DNA from: AP-15 sp963698995
GTDB taxonomy: Bacteria; Pseudomonadota; Alphaproteobacteria; ATCC43930; CGMCC-115725
Direction: 5' to 3'
DNA length: 64,000 bases
Assembly: GCA_963698995.1 (NCBI GenBank)
Contig: CAVOTD010000027.1
Coordinates: 62,001-126,000 of the forward strand
Shown: piece by piece, positions 1-8,056 of the stretch
How positions within the stretch are numbered: the stretch's first letter is position 1
Layout of the letters: each line of letters opens with the position of its first letter
Notes under the pieces: generated by a model
The model's database searches: none
What the model was told of the DNA's origin: nothing
What the model saw: only the letters and a program-made list of their open reading frames with translations
Made by a program: the position numbers and the translations under genes

Positions 1-2
1 AT

Positions 3-539
3 TATACGATCAAGACCTTCCCGAGCCCGTTCGGCACCAAGCCGCTGTTCGGCAGCGTCCTGATCGACGCCCATGAAGCCGGGATGATCGGCGTGACCGC
101 GGTGATGCTGGGTCTGATCTACCTGTTCTTCCGCGGTACGCGGCTCGGCCTCGCGATGCGGGCCGCCGCTGCCAATCCGGAATCGGCCCGCCTGGTCGGC
201 ATACGGGTCGGCTGGATGACGGCGCTCGGCTGGGGCATTGCGGCGGCGATCGGCGGCGTCGCCGGCATGCTGATCGCGCCGATCGTGTTTCTCGATCCGA
301 ACATGATGTTCGGCGTCCTGCTTTACGGGTTTGCCGGCGCCGTGCTGGGTGGGCTGACAAGCCCGGCCGGCGCGGTGCTGGGCGGCTTTGCCGTCGGCGT
401 CATCGAGAACCTGGCGGGCACGTTCATCCCCTATTTCGGCCGCGACCTGAAGCTGACGATCGCGCTGTTGGTGATCGTCGCGGTGCTGATGGTGCGGCCC
501 GCCGGGCTTTTTGGACGCAGCGTGGTGAGCCGGGTATGA
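3..539 (+). CDS. livH: Branched-chain amino acid ABC transporter permease LivH (5' end outside window)
   Basis: This is the C-terminal ~178 residues of a LivH-type inner-membrane permease; the frame is open from the left edge, so the start lies outside. Visible features are several hydrophobic segments and the typical cytoplasmic loop (RGTRLGLAMRAAAANPESARLVGI), where the ABC subunit docks in this family, followed by a glycine-rich helix with GGLTSPAGAVLGGFAVGVIE. The stop overlaps the livM start in an ATGA (536-539), so translation is probably coupled. Substrate is inferred from the family and the downstream binding proteins; amides or other small organic acids are possible. Confidence 0.9.
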   Translation, partial: YTIKTFPSPFGTKPLFGSVLIDAHEAGMIGVTAVMLGLIYLFFRGTRLGLAMRAAAANPESARLVGIRVGWMTALGWGIAAAIGGVAGMLIAPIVFLDPNMMFGVLLYGFAGAVLGGLTSPAGAVLGGFAVGVIENLAGTFIPYFGRDLKLTIALLVIVAVLMVRPAGLFGRSVVSRV

Positions 540-1562
540 CGACACCGCAACAAGATACCGCGCTCTTCGCACCCTCCGGCCAGGCGCGCGCGCAGCGGGC
601 GGCGTGGCTTTCGACCCGGCACTGGATGTTGGCGGGCGTTTTGGCGGTCGCGGTGGTGCTGCCCTTCGTTTTCCAGGGCTTTGTCGTCTTCCAGTTGACC
701 GAGGTGATGATCTACGGGTTGGCGATTCTCGGCCTCAACCTGCTTGACCGGCTTCAATGGCCAGTTCTCGGTGGGGCACGGCGCGTTTTACGGCCTCGGC
801 GCCTATGCCACCGCGATCCTGATGCAGCGCTACGGCGTTGCCTATTACTGGACGGTGCCGGCGGCCGGCGGGGTCTGCTTCGCGGTCGGCGCCCTGTTCG
901 GATTGCCGGCGCTGCGGCTGCAGGGCCTCTATCTCGCGCTTGCCACCTTTGCGCTGGCGGTTGCGCTGCCGCAGCTCCTGAAATTTCATGGTCTTGAAGA
1001 CTGGACCGGCGGCGTCCAGGGCATCGTCGTCGATCAGCCGGATGCACCCGGATTCCTGCCGCTCGATACCGATCAGTGGCTCTACTATTTTACCCTGGCG
1101 GTCGTGCTGGCCATGTTCGCCGGCGCCGCCAATCTGGTGAAGAGCCGCACCGGCCGCGCCATCATGGCGATCCGCGATCACCCGATCGCGGCCGCCGCAA
1201 TGGGGATCAACGAGCCGCTCTACAAGACACTGACCTTTGGCGTCAGCGCGCTTTACACCGGCGTCGCCGGAGCCCTGGGGGCGCTCGCGGTGCAGTTCGT
1301 CGCCCCCGACAGTTTCAGCCTCTTCCTGTCAATCTATTTTCTCGTCGGTCTCATACTCGGCGGCATGGGCTCGCTGCCGGGCTGCCTGTTCGGCGGCTTG
1401 TTCGTGCTCTACGTGCCGAACATCGCCGAATCCGTGTCGCGCGGGTTGGCGGGCGCCATCTATGGTGTCATCATGCTGCTGGTGATTTTCGTGATGCCGT
1501 CCGGCGCCGCCGGCTTCACGCGGTTGGCGTTCGCGTATGTGTCGCGATGGCGCAATCGGTAA
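536..1562 (+). CDS. livM: Branched-chain amino acid ABC transporter permease LivM (one frameshift)
   Basis: LivM-family permease of about 341 residues, partner of LivH in the membrane channel. The N-terminal part runs from 536 to about 744, ending in the family motif ILGLNLL. The motif then continues (TGFNGQFSVGHGAFYGLGAYATA) only in the next frame, which is open to the stop at 1560-1562. One extra base, probably T, in CTGCTTGACC at 741-749 explains the break. Everything on both sides matches the family, so an assembly error is more likely than a pseudogene. It overlaps livH by 4 bp. Confidence 0.87.
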
Positions 1563-1607
1563 AGGCCGGGCCGTAAGTCGGCCGCATATTTTGCAAGGGA
1601 GGTCACC

Positions 1608-2843
1608 ATGAGGAACCTGACACGCCGCACCATTCTCGCCGCCGCGCCCGCGCTGGCCGTCGGTGGCCCGCTCCTGGCGACACGATCGGCGCGGGCCGCC
1701 AAGCAATACGGTCCGGGGGTCACCGATACCGAGATCAAGATCGGCAACACCGGCCCCTATAGCGGCCCGCTCTCGAACGCCAGCCCGATCCCGATATCGA
1801 TGGCCGCCTATTTCAAGATGATCAACGACCAGGGCGGCATCAACGGCCGCAAGATCACCTTCATCTCCGATGACGACGGCTATTCCCCGCCCAAGACCGT
1901 CGAGATGACGCGCAAGCTGGTCGAGAGCGACCAAGTTCTCTTCACTGCCGGCCAGCTCGGGACCCCGACCAACAGCGCGGTCTGGCACTACATGAACGAG
2001 AAGAAGGTGCCGCAATTATTCGTCAGCACCGGCGCCACCAAGTGGGACGACCCGAAGGGCCATCCCTGGACCATGGGCTTTTTCGTCAGCTACCAGGCGG
2101 AGGGGCGTATCTACGCGGCCTATATCCTGAAGAACAAGCCCGACGCCAAGATCGGCGTGCTCTATCAGAACGACGATTTCGGCAAGGACTATCTGAAGGG
2201 GGTGGTCGACGGGCTCGGCGACAAGGCAGCCTCGATGGTCAAGATGAAGATTTCCTACGAGACCACCGACGCGACCGTCAATTCGCAGATCCTCGAGCTG
2301 CGCGCGGCGGGCTGCGATGTCCTCGTCACCATCGCGATCCCCAAATTCGGCGCCCAGGCGATCAGAAAGGTGGGCGAGATCGGATGGAAACCGCTGCACA
2401 TCCTGAACGGCATCGCCTCGTCCGTCGGCGTGACGTTGAAGCCGGCCGGCCTCGAAAATGCGAAGGGCATCATCAGCGACAATTCCTTCAAGGACCCCAC
2501 CGATCCCCAATGGCAAAACGATGCGGGCTACAAGTGGTGGGTCTCGTTCATGGACAAGTATTACCCGAGCGGCGACAAGACCGATCAACAGAACGTCTAC
2601 GGCCAGTCGATTGCCGCGACGACCGTCCAGATGCTGAAGCAGTGCGGCGATGAGCTGACCCGCGACAACGTGATGAAGCAGGCGGCCAACCTGCATCATC
2701 TCGAACTGCCGATGCTGTTGCCCGACATCACGATCAACACCAGCCCGACAAATTTCGCGCCGATCAGGCAGGCCCAGATGAGGCGCTTCGACGGCGAGCG
2801 CTACATTCCATTCGGTCCCGTCCTGACCGGCGCGATCGGCTGA
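1608..2843 (+). CDS. ABC transporter substrate-binding protein, LivK type (copy 1)
   Basis: Periplasmic type-1 binding protein of 411 residues. The N-terminus has a twin-arginine-like signal (TRRTIL followed by an Ala-rich stretch, cleavage expected near ARAAKQYG). The mature protein starts with GVTDTEIKIGNTGPYSGP, the usual opening of the Leu/Ile/Val-amide binding fold. A GGGAGG ribosome site lies just upstream of ATG 1608. It follows livM by 45 bp and is the first of three tandem paralogues, so it likely feeds the LivHM channel. The ligand cannot be read from the sequence. Confidence 0.92.
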   Translation: MRNLTRRTILAAAPALAVGGPLLATRSARAAKQYGPGVTDTEIKIGNTGPYSGPLSNASPIPISMAAYFKMINDQGGINGRKITFISDDDGYSPPKTVEMTRKLVESDQVLFTAGQLGTPTNSAVWHYMNEKKVPQLFVSTGATKWDDPKGHPWTMGFFVSYQAEGRIYAAYILKNKPDAKIGVLYQNDDFGKDYLKGVVDGLGDKAASMVKMKISYETTDATVNSQILELRAAGCDVLVTIAIPKFGAQAIRKVGEIGWKPLHILNGIASSVGVTLKPAGLENAKGIISDNSFKDPTDPQWQNDAGYKWWVSFMDKYYPSGDKTDQQNVYGQSIAATTVQMLKQCGDELTRDNVMKQAANLHHLELPMLLPDITINTSPTNFAPIRQAQMRRFDGERYIPFGPVLTGAIG

Positions 2844-2855
2844 AAAAGCACCCGC

Positions 2856-2890
2856 GCGCCCGCACCACGCAAATTTGTGGCGGTGGGCGC
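2856..2890 (+). terminator. Possible hairpin after binding protein copy 1
   Basis: Arms GCGCCC (2856-2861) plus CACC and GGTG plus GGGCGC (2882-2890) surround an A/T-rich loop just after the stop of the first binding protein. There is no T-run after it, so it may be an attenuator or RNA stabiliser rather than a full terminator. Confidence 0.35.
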
Positions 2891-2967
2891 GGCCGCGCTT
2901 TACCGTGCCAAGCCGCCGAGGGGCGCGGTTTCTGCGATAAACGCACGAACATCGCGCTAGGGAGATC

Positions 2968-4209
2968 ATGATGAAGCAGCTCACGCGTCGCACGCTTCTC
3001 GCAGCCGCGCCTGCCGCGCTGGCGTTCGGAGGTCCGCTCTTAACGGCGCGGCCGGTCCGTGCGGCCAAGCAATACGGCCCGGGCGTTACCGATACCGAGA
3101 TCAAGATTGGCAATACCTGCTTCTACAGCGGACCGGCCTCATCCTACGGAACGATCGGCAGAGCGATGGCCGCCTATTACAAAATGGTCAACGACCAGGG
3201 CGGGGTGAACGGGCGCAAGATCGACTTCATCTCGTACGACGACGCCTATTCGCCGCCGAAGACCGTCGAGATGACGCGCAAGCTGATCGAGGAAGACCAG
3301 GTCTTCCTGGATGCCGGTCCGCTCGGGACGCCGACCAACAGCGCGATCTGGCACTACATGAACCAGCACAAGGTGCCGCAGCTGTTCGTCAGTACCGGCG
3401 CCACCAAATGGGACGATCCGAAGGGCCATCCCTGGACCATCGGCTGGCAGCCGAATTACCAGAGCGAGGGCCGCATCTATGCTGCCTACATCTTGAAGGA
3501 AAAGCCGGACGGCAAGATCGGGGTGCTCTATCAGGACGACGATTTCGGCAAGGACTATCTGAAGGGCGTCACCGACGGGCTCGGCGCCAAGGCGGTCTCG
3601 ATGATCGCCGTCAAGGCGTCCTACGAGACCACCGATCCCACCGTCGACTCGCAGGTCATCGGCATGAAGGCCGCGGGTTGCGACGTCTTCGTCAACACCG
3701 CGATCCCCAAATTTGCCGCCCAGTCGATCAAGAAGGCGGCGGAGATCGAGTGGAAGCCGCTGCATATATTGAGCAGCATCGGCAATTCCGTCGCCGCCAC
3801 CTTGAAGCCGGCCGGTTTGGAAATCTCCAAGGGCGTCGTGTCCGACTTTTACTTGAAAGACCCGACCGACCCCGAATGGCAGAACGACGCCGGCTACAAG
3901 TGGTGGGTCGGCTTCATGGACAAATATTATCCGAGTGGCGACAAAACCGATGCCGGCAATGTCTATGGCCCCTCCAACGCGGCGACGGTCGTGCAGGTGC
4001 TGAAGCAATGCGGCGACGAGTTGACCCGCGAAAACGTGATGAAGGAGGCTGCCAACCTGCATGATTTCCGGGTGCCGATGCTGCTGCCCGGGATCACCAT
4101 CAACACCAGCCCGACCGATTTCGCCCCGGTCAAGCAGGTCCAGATGGGGCGTTTTGACGGCGAGGCATGGCGTCGGTTCGGCCCCATCCTAACGGGCGCG
4201 ATCGGCTGA
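2968..4209 (+). CDS. ABC transporter substrate-binding protein, LivK type (copy 2)
   Basis: Second tandem paralogue, 413 residues (412 if the second of two adjacent ATGs, 2971, is used; that one is better spaced from GGGAG at 2960-2964). It has the same Tat-like leader (TRRTLLAAAPAAL) and the same fold. The opening reads KIGNTCFYSGPASSYGTIGRAMAAYY, with Cys where the other copies have Gly. Long stretches are near identical to copies 1 and 3, including KTVEMTRKL and PKGHPWTIGWQPNYQSEG, as expected for recent tandem duplication. The pocket differences suggest related but not identical ligands. Confidence 0.92.
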   Translation: MMKQLTRRTLLAAAPAALAFGGPLLTARPVRAAKQYGPGVTDTEIKIGNTCFYSGPASSYGTIGRAMAAYYKMVNDQGGVNGRKIDFISYDDAYSPPKTVEMTRKLIEEDQVFLDAGPLGTPTNSAIWHYMNQHKVPQLFVSTGATKWDDPKGHPWTIGWQPNYQSEGRIYAAYILKEKPDGKIGVLYQDDDFGKDYLKGVTDGLGAKAVSMIAVKASYETTDPTVDSQVIGMKAAGCDVFVNTAIPKFAAQSIKKAAEIEWKPLHILSSIGNSVAATLKPAGLEISKGVVSDFYLKDPTDPEWQNDAGYKWWVGFMDKYYPSGDKTDAGNVYGPSNAATVVQVLKQCGDELTRENVMKEAANLHDFRVPMLLPGITINTSPTDFAPVKQVQMGRFDGEAWRRFGPILTGAIG

Positions 4210-4350
4210 ACGTGGCCCGCAACGGCGGTAGCTGAGCTGCCGGGCCGCCAGCGCGCGGCTTGGCGGCAACGGTTCCTGTCCCGGGCGCGGGTTGCGACGC
4301 ACATGTTGCGCCCTCGGCGCGGGCCGAAGAAACAATGTTGGGAGGTTGCG

Positions 4351-5577
4351 ATGGAGCGTGTGACGCGCCGTACCGTTCTCGTTGCCGCGCCGGTCGCGCT
4401 CACCTTTGCCGCGCCGCGCGCCGCGCGCGCGGCCGAGAATTACGGACCCGGCGTTACCGACACCGAGATCAAGCTCGGCAATACGGGTCCCTATAGCGGT
4501 CCGGCGTCGTCCTACGGCACGATCCCCAAATCCATGGCCGCCTATTACCGGATGGTCAACGACCAGGGCGGGGTGAACGGGCGCAAGATCAATTTCATCT
4601 CCTACGACGACGGCTATGCGCCGCCGAAGACGGTCGAAATGACCCGCAAGCTGGTCGAGCAGGATCAGGTTCTGGCGGTCACCAGCCCGCTCGGCACCCC
4701 GACCAACAGCGCGACCTGGCATTACATGAACCAGCACCAGGTACCGCAGCTGTTCATCGCCAGCGGCGCCACCAAATGGGACGACCCGAAGGGCCATCCG
4801 TGGACGATCGGCTGGCAGCCGAACTACCAGAGCGAGGGCCGCATCTATGCGACCTTCATCATGACCGACAAGCCGGACGGCAAGATCGGCGTGCTCTACC
4901 AGAATGACGATGCCGGCAAGGATTATTTGAAGGGGATGACCGACGGGCTCGGCGACAAGCACAAATCGATGATCGTCCTGGCAGCGTCTTACGAGCCGAC
5001 CGACCCGACGATCGATTCGCAAATCGTCGCGATGAAGGCTGCCGGATGCGATGTCCTGGTGACCGCGGCGATCCCGAAGATGGCCGCGCAGGCGATCAAG
5101 AAGGCGGCGGAGATCGGGTGGAAGCCGCTGCACGTCCTGACCAGCGTCGCCAACTCGGTCGGCGCCACCCTGAAGCCGGCCGGTCTTGAAATTTCCAAGG
5201 GGGTTGTCTCCGATTTCTACCTCAAGGATCCGACTGACCCGCAATGGAAGGACGATCCAGGCTTCAAGGCCTGGCTCGCGTTCATGGACAAGTATTACCC
5301 CGACGGCGACAAGAGCGACTCCGGCAATCTCTACGGTCCCTCCATCGCCGCCACCACGGTGCAGGTGCTGAAGCAGTGTGGCGACGAGCTGACCCGTGAA
5401 AACGTCATGAAGCAGGCCGCAAGCCTGCACGATTTCACGACGCCGCTGCTGTTGCCGGGTGTAAAGATCAACACCAGCCCGACCGATTTCGCGCCGATCA
5501 AGCAGGTCCAAATGGCGCGCTTCGACGGAACCCGCTGGCAACTCTTCGGTCCGATCCTGACCGGCGCCATCGGCTGA
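4351..5577 (+). CDS. ABC transporter substrate-binding protein, LivK type (copy 3)
   Basis: Third tandem paralogue, 408 residues. I choose ATG 4351 because GGGAGG lies at 4340-4345 and the protein then begins with the same Tat-like leader as its neighbours (MERVTRRTVLVAAPVAL). An in-frame ATG at 4303 would add 16 unrelated residues. The mature region (NYGPGVTDTEIKLGNTGPYS) and the C-terminus (FAPIKQVQMARFDG, ending LTGAIG) are shared with copies 1 and 2. It is closer to copy 2 than to copy 1 (YGTIPKSMAAYYRMVNDQGG). Confidence 0.92.
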   Translation: MERVTRRTVLVAAPVALTFAAPRAARAAENYGPGVTDTEIKLGNTGPYSGPASSYGTIPKSMAAYYRMVNDQGGVNGRKINFISYDDGYAPPKTVEMTRKLVEQDQVLAVTSPLGTPTNSATWHYMNQHQVPQLFIASGATKWDDPKGHPWTIGWQPNYQSEGRIYATFIMTDKPDGKIGVLYQNDDAGKDYLKGMTDGLGDKHKSMIVLAASYEPTDPTIDSQIVAMKAAGCDVLVTAAIPKMAAQAIKKAAEIGWKPLHVLTSVANSVGATLKPAGLEISKGVVSDFYLKDPTDPQWKDDPGFKAWLAFMDKYYPDGDKSDSGNLYGPSIAATTVQVLKQCGDELTRENVMKQAASLHDFTTPLLLPGVKINTSPTDFAPIKQVQMARFDGTRWQLFGPILTGAIG

Positions 5578-5755
5578 ACGCCATGTACTGGCGCGACCGT
5601 TCAACGGAGAGAATGAGTGACGCGGTTCGCGGCGCCGGATAAATTGGCAGCGCCAGGTGTGACGACGCCCGAAGCCGATCCAATAGGCGTGCCCCGCATC
5701 GGCGGTACGCCGAAAAACACCGATAGAGCAGCAGAGTTCACCGAGGAGATCATTT

Positions 5756-6013
5756 ATGAAGCGTCTGACGCGTCGCTTTGCCCAGACCTTCGTGCAGGTG
5801 CTGAAGCAATGCGGTGACGATCTGACACGGGAAAACAATATGAAAGAGGCGGCAAACCTGCACAACTTCATGGTACCGATGCTGCTGCCCGGGATCACCG
5901 TCAACACCAGCCCGACCGATTTTGCGCCGATCAAGCAGATCCAGATGGGCCGTTTCGACGGCGAGCGCTGGCGGCTGTTCGGCCCGCTGATCACCGGGGC
6001 CGTCAACGGCTGA
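5756..6013 (+). pseudogene. Fourth binding-protein copy reduced to its two ends
   Basis: An 85-codon frame beginning MKRLTRR, the start of the Tat-like leader of the neighbours, and jumping directly to FVQVLKQCGDDLTREN, which is about residue 325 of the full proteins. It then runs to the normal family C-terminus (LLPGITVNTSPTDFAPIKQ... LITGAVNG). About 1 kb of coding sequence is missing and the junction is still in frame. The ribosome site GAGGAG before ATG is intact. The product would lack signal cleavage and most of both lobes, so it should not bind ligand. This is a real internal deletion, not a base-level error. Confidence 0.85.
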
Positions 6014-6038
6014 CGGCAAAGCGATCAATCGAGCTGCC

Positions 6039-6683
6039 ATGGCAATGCGGCGGGGTGCGCTGCGCCTGGTGGCCCTCGCCGGCGCCGCCCTGGGCCTGCT
6101 TTGGCTCGCCGGGTTGGCTTGGTTTGCGACCCCGCCGGCAGTCGAATCAGGAGGGCCGTCGACCGACGCTATTGTCGTGCTGACCGGCGGCAGCTTGCGC
6201 CTGCAGAGCGGCATCGAGCTGCTACGCGAAGGCAAGGGCCGCAAGCTTTTTGTTTCCGGGGTCAATCAGCAGGTCGATCTCGACGCCCTGCTGCGGAGTT
6301 CCGGCACGGCTCCGGATGGGCCCGCTGATTGGGCATCATGTTGCGTCGTGCTCGGCCACGAAGCCGACAATACCGCCGGCAATGCAGTCGAGACGGCACA
6401 ATGGATCCGGCGCCAAGGTTTTCGCAGCCTGCGTCTGGTCACCGCCTGGTACCACATGCCGCGCAGCCTGCTCGAATTCAGCCGTGCAATGCCCGAGATC
6501 GACATTGTGGCTCACCCGGTCTTCCCCGACCAGATCAAGCAGGAGCACTGGTGGGCATCGCGTGGTACCGCGGCGCTGCTGGTCAGCGAGTACGTCAAAT
6601 ACTCCGCAGTCCTGGTTCGTCCGCTGACCGAGTGGGAAATCCGCGAACCAGCGCAAGCGGCTAGAGCCGAGATCCCGCAATGA
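6039..6683 (+). CDS. YdcF/ElyC-type DUF218 protein
   Basis: A 214-residue protein with one N-terminal membrane segment (about residues 8-30) followed by a DUF218 domain. The family strand motif DAIVVLTGGSLRLQSGIELL is followed by LFVSG and, later, NTAGNAVETAQW and LVTAWYHMPRSLLEF. Members act in envelope metabolism, often near lipid-linked sugars, but the reaction is not settled. The last codons overlap plsC in an ATGA, so the two are probably translated together. In alphaproteobacteria this pair often sits near ftsE/ftsX; those genes are not here. Confidence 0.8.
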   Translation: MAMRRGALRLVALAGAALGLLWLAGLAWFATPPAVESGGPSTDAIVVLTGGSLRLQSGIELLREGKGRKLFVSGVNQQVDLDALLRSSGTAPDGPADWASCCVVLGHEADNTAGNAVETAQWIRRQGFRSLRLVTAWYHMPRSLLEFSRAMPEIDIVAHPVFPDQIKQEHWWASRGTAALLVSEYVKYSAVLVRPLTEWEIREPAQAARAEIPQ

Positions 6684-7462
6684 GATGGGGCAGGGCGCTC
6701 GCCTTCAACCTTGCCTTCTTTGTGTGGACCGCCTTGATTGGCACGCTGGGCCTGCCGTTCCTGGTGACGCCGCGTGCCGTGGCGATGCGCTTCGGCCGCT
6801 TTTGGGCGTCGGGCGTCCTGGTTTTGCTGAGGGCGATCGTCGGGCTCGACCACGAAATCCGCGGGCTCGACCGCGTACCCCGCGGCGGCTGCATCGTTGC
6901 GATGAAGCATCAATCGGCGTGGGACGCCCTGATCCTTCCGGTCGTCCTCGACGATCCGGCTCCGGTGGTGAAGCGGGAGCTGCTGCTCCTGCCGTTCTAC
7001 GGCTGGTATGCGGTGCGCGCCGGCTCGATCGCGATCGACCGTAAGGCCGGCGCCGGCGCGCTGCGCCGTATGCTGGCGCGGGCCAGGCCGGTCGCCGCCG
7101 CGGGGCGGCCGATCGTGATCTTTCCGGAAGGAACGCGAGTCGCTCCCGGAGAGCGCCGTCCCTATCAGCCGGGTGTCGCCGCGCTCTACCAGGCGTTGGC
7201 GCTGCCGCTGGTTCCCACCGCGGTCAATTCCGGCCTCTACTGGGGTCGGCGGAGCTTTGGCAAACGTCCGGGTCGCATCATCCTAGAATTTCTCGAGCCG
7301 ATTCCGCCCGGCCGAACCCGCCCGCGGGTGATGGCAGAGCTCGAAAGGCGGATCGAGAACGCCACCGCCGCTCTCGTCCGCGAAGGGAGAGCCGTCGGCA
7401 AAGCAGGCTTTCTTCCCGGCGGCAATACTCAGCCGCGCCGAGGTAAGTCTGCTCAGGTGTGA
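6680..7462 (+). CDS. plsC: 1-acyl-sn-glycerol-3-phosphate acyltransferase (PlsC family)
   Basis: A 260-residue membrane-associated acyltransferase that would convert lysophosphatidate to phosphatidate. The catalytic HxxxxD motif is visible (MKHQSAWDALI, near residue 76), the glycerophosphate-binding FPEGTR motif follows (near residue 151), and the N-terminus is hydrophobic. The start overlaps the ydcF-like stop by 4 bp. The 3' end overlaps the convergent DUF29 gene by 10 bp. Confidence 0.88.
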   Translation: MRWGRALAFNLAFFVWTALIGTLGLPFLVTPRAVAMRFGRFWASGVLVLLRAIVGLDHEIRGLDRVPRGGCIVAMKHQSAWDALILPVVLDDPAPVVKRELLLLPFYGWYAVRAGSIAIDRKAGAGALRRMLARARPVAAAGRPIVIFPEGTRVAPGERRPYQPGVAALYQALALPLVPTAVNSGLYWGRRSFGKRPGRIILEFLEPIPPGRTRPRVMAELERRIENATAALVREGRAVGKAGFLPGGNTQPRRGKSAQV

Positions 7463-7929
7463 TGTCCGCGAGGCTCGGGAAACCAGTCCTCATCACCCCC
7501 ACTGATGATTTGTTCGAGGGTGTACGGGCATTGCGCCGGTAGACGACCCAGCAGCCCGGGCGCGTCGCGTTCGAGCCGGCGCACGAGCCTAAGCGCAGCC
7601 CGGTAGCGAACCGGCAAATCGAGCTTCGCCTCGATGCTGCGCGTCAGGACTTTTTCTAGCTGGAGGCGCCACTCGACGATCTCGTCTCGCCAGTGATCGG
7701 CAGGCTCGTTGAGCCCGGAATACTCCAGTTTGAGAAAATGCTCGATGATGCGCTCACAGAGCGATTGCGCCGCGTGGAGCTCGCTGCGTCCCAAATCCTC
7801 GATCTCCTCCGCGATACGCTCGGGATCGAACTGGTTTCCGGTCGCCGGCAGATGCCGCAGCAGCTTCGCTTGCTCCTGCGTCCAAGCGTAGAAATCTTCG
7901 TCGTACAGCGAGTCAGTCGTGACGGTCAT
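7453..7929 (-). CDS. DUF29 domain protein
   Basis: A 158-residue protein whose core (YDEDFYAWTQEQAKLLR, then IAEEIEDLGRSELHAAQSL, then LEYSGLNEPADHWRDEIVEWR) is the DUF29 signature. This small helical family is found in multiple copies in cyanobacteria and proteobacteria and has no established function. ATG at 7929 is chosen because the family starts here (SLYDEDFYAW); an upstream in-frame start would add 20 atypical residues. The start codon lies inside a perfect inverted repeat (7927-7951). Confidence 0.8.
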   Translation of the reverse strand: MTVTTDSLYDEDFYAWTQEQAKLLRHLPATGNQFDPERIAEEIEDLGRSELHAAQSLCERIIEHFLKLEYSGLNEPADHWRDEIVEWRLQLEKVLTRSIEAKLDLPVRYRAALRLVRRLERDAPGLLGRLPAQCPYTLEQIISGGDEDWFPEPRGHHT

Positions 7930-7951
7930 CTTGCGAGCATAACGCAAGATG
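7927..7951. promoter_or_regulatory. Perfect inverted repeat over the DUF29 start codon
   Basis: CATCTTGCG (7927-7935) and CGCAAGATG (7943-7951) are perfect 9-bp arms around a 7-base spacer. The left arm contains the DUF29 start codon. It could be an operator or an mRNA hairpin that hides the start. No ribosome site is obvious for this gene, which fits a regulated or weak start. Confidence 0.45.
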
Positions 7952-8056
7952 CTGGGCGCCGCGACAGACGTTCCGCGGAAGTGTATCATAGTTCCTCATT
8001 CGTTCATGAGTTGGCCGGCTGGCATCACGCCACCGCCGCAGGAGGAAACCTTATCC

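Noticed and set aside
4189..6006. 605-codon minus-strand frame across binding protein copies 3 and 4
   Set aside because: Antisense shadow of clear plus-strand genes, without recognisable domains.
7840..8056. Possible cobalamin riboswitch before nrdJ
   Set aside because: No B12-box-like sequence is seen, and the space is mostly the DUF29 gene and a short leader. A B12-using enzyme is also not the usual target.
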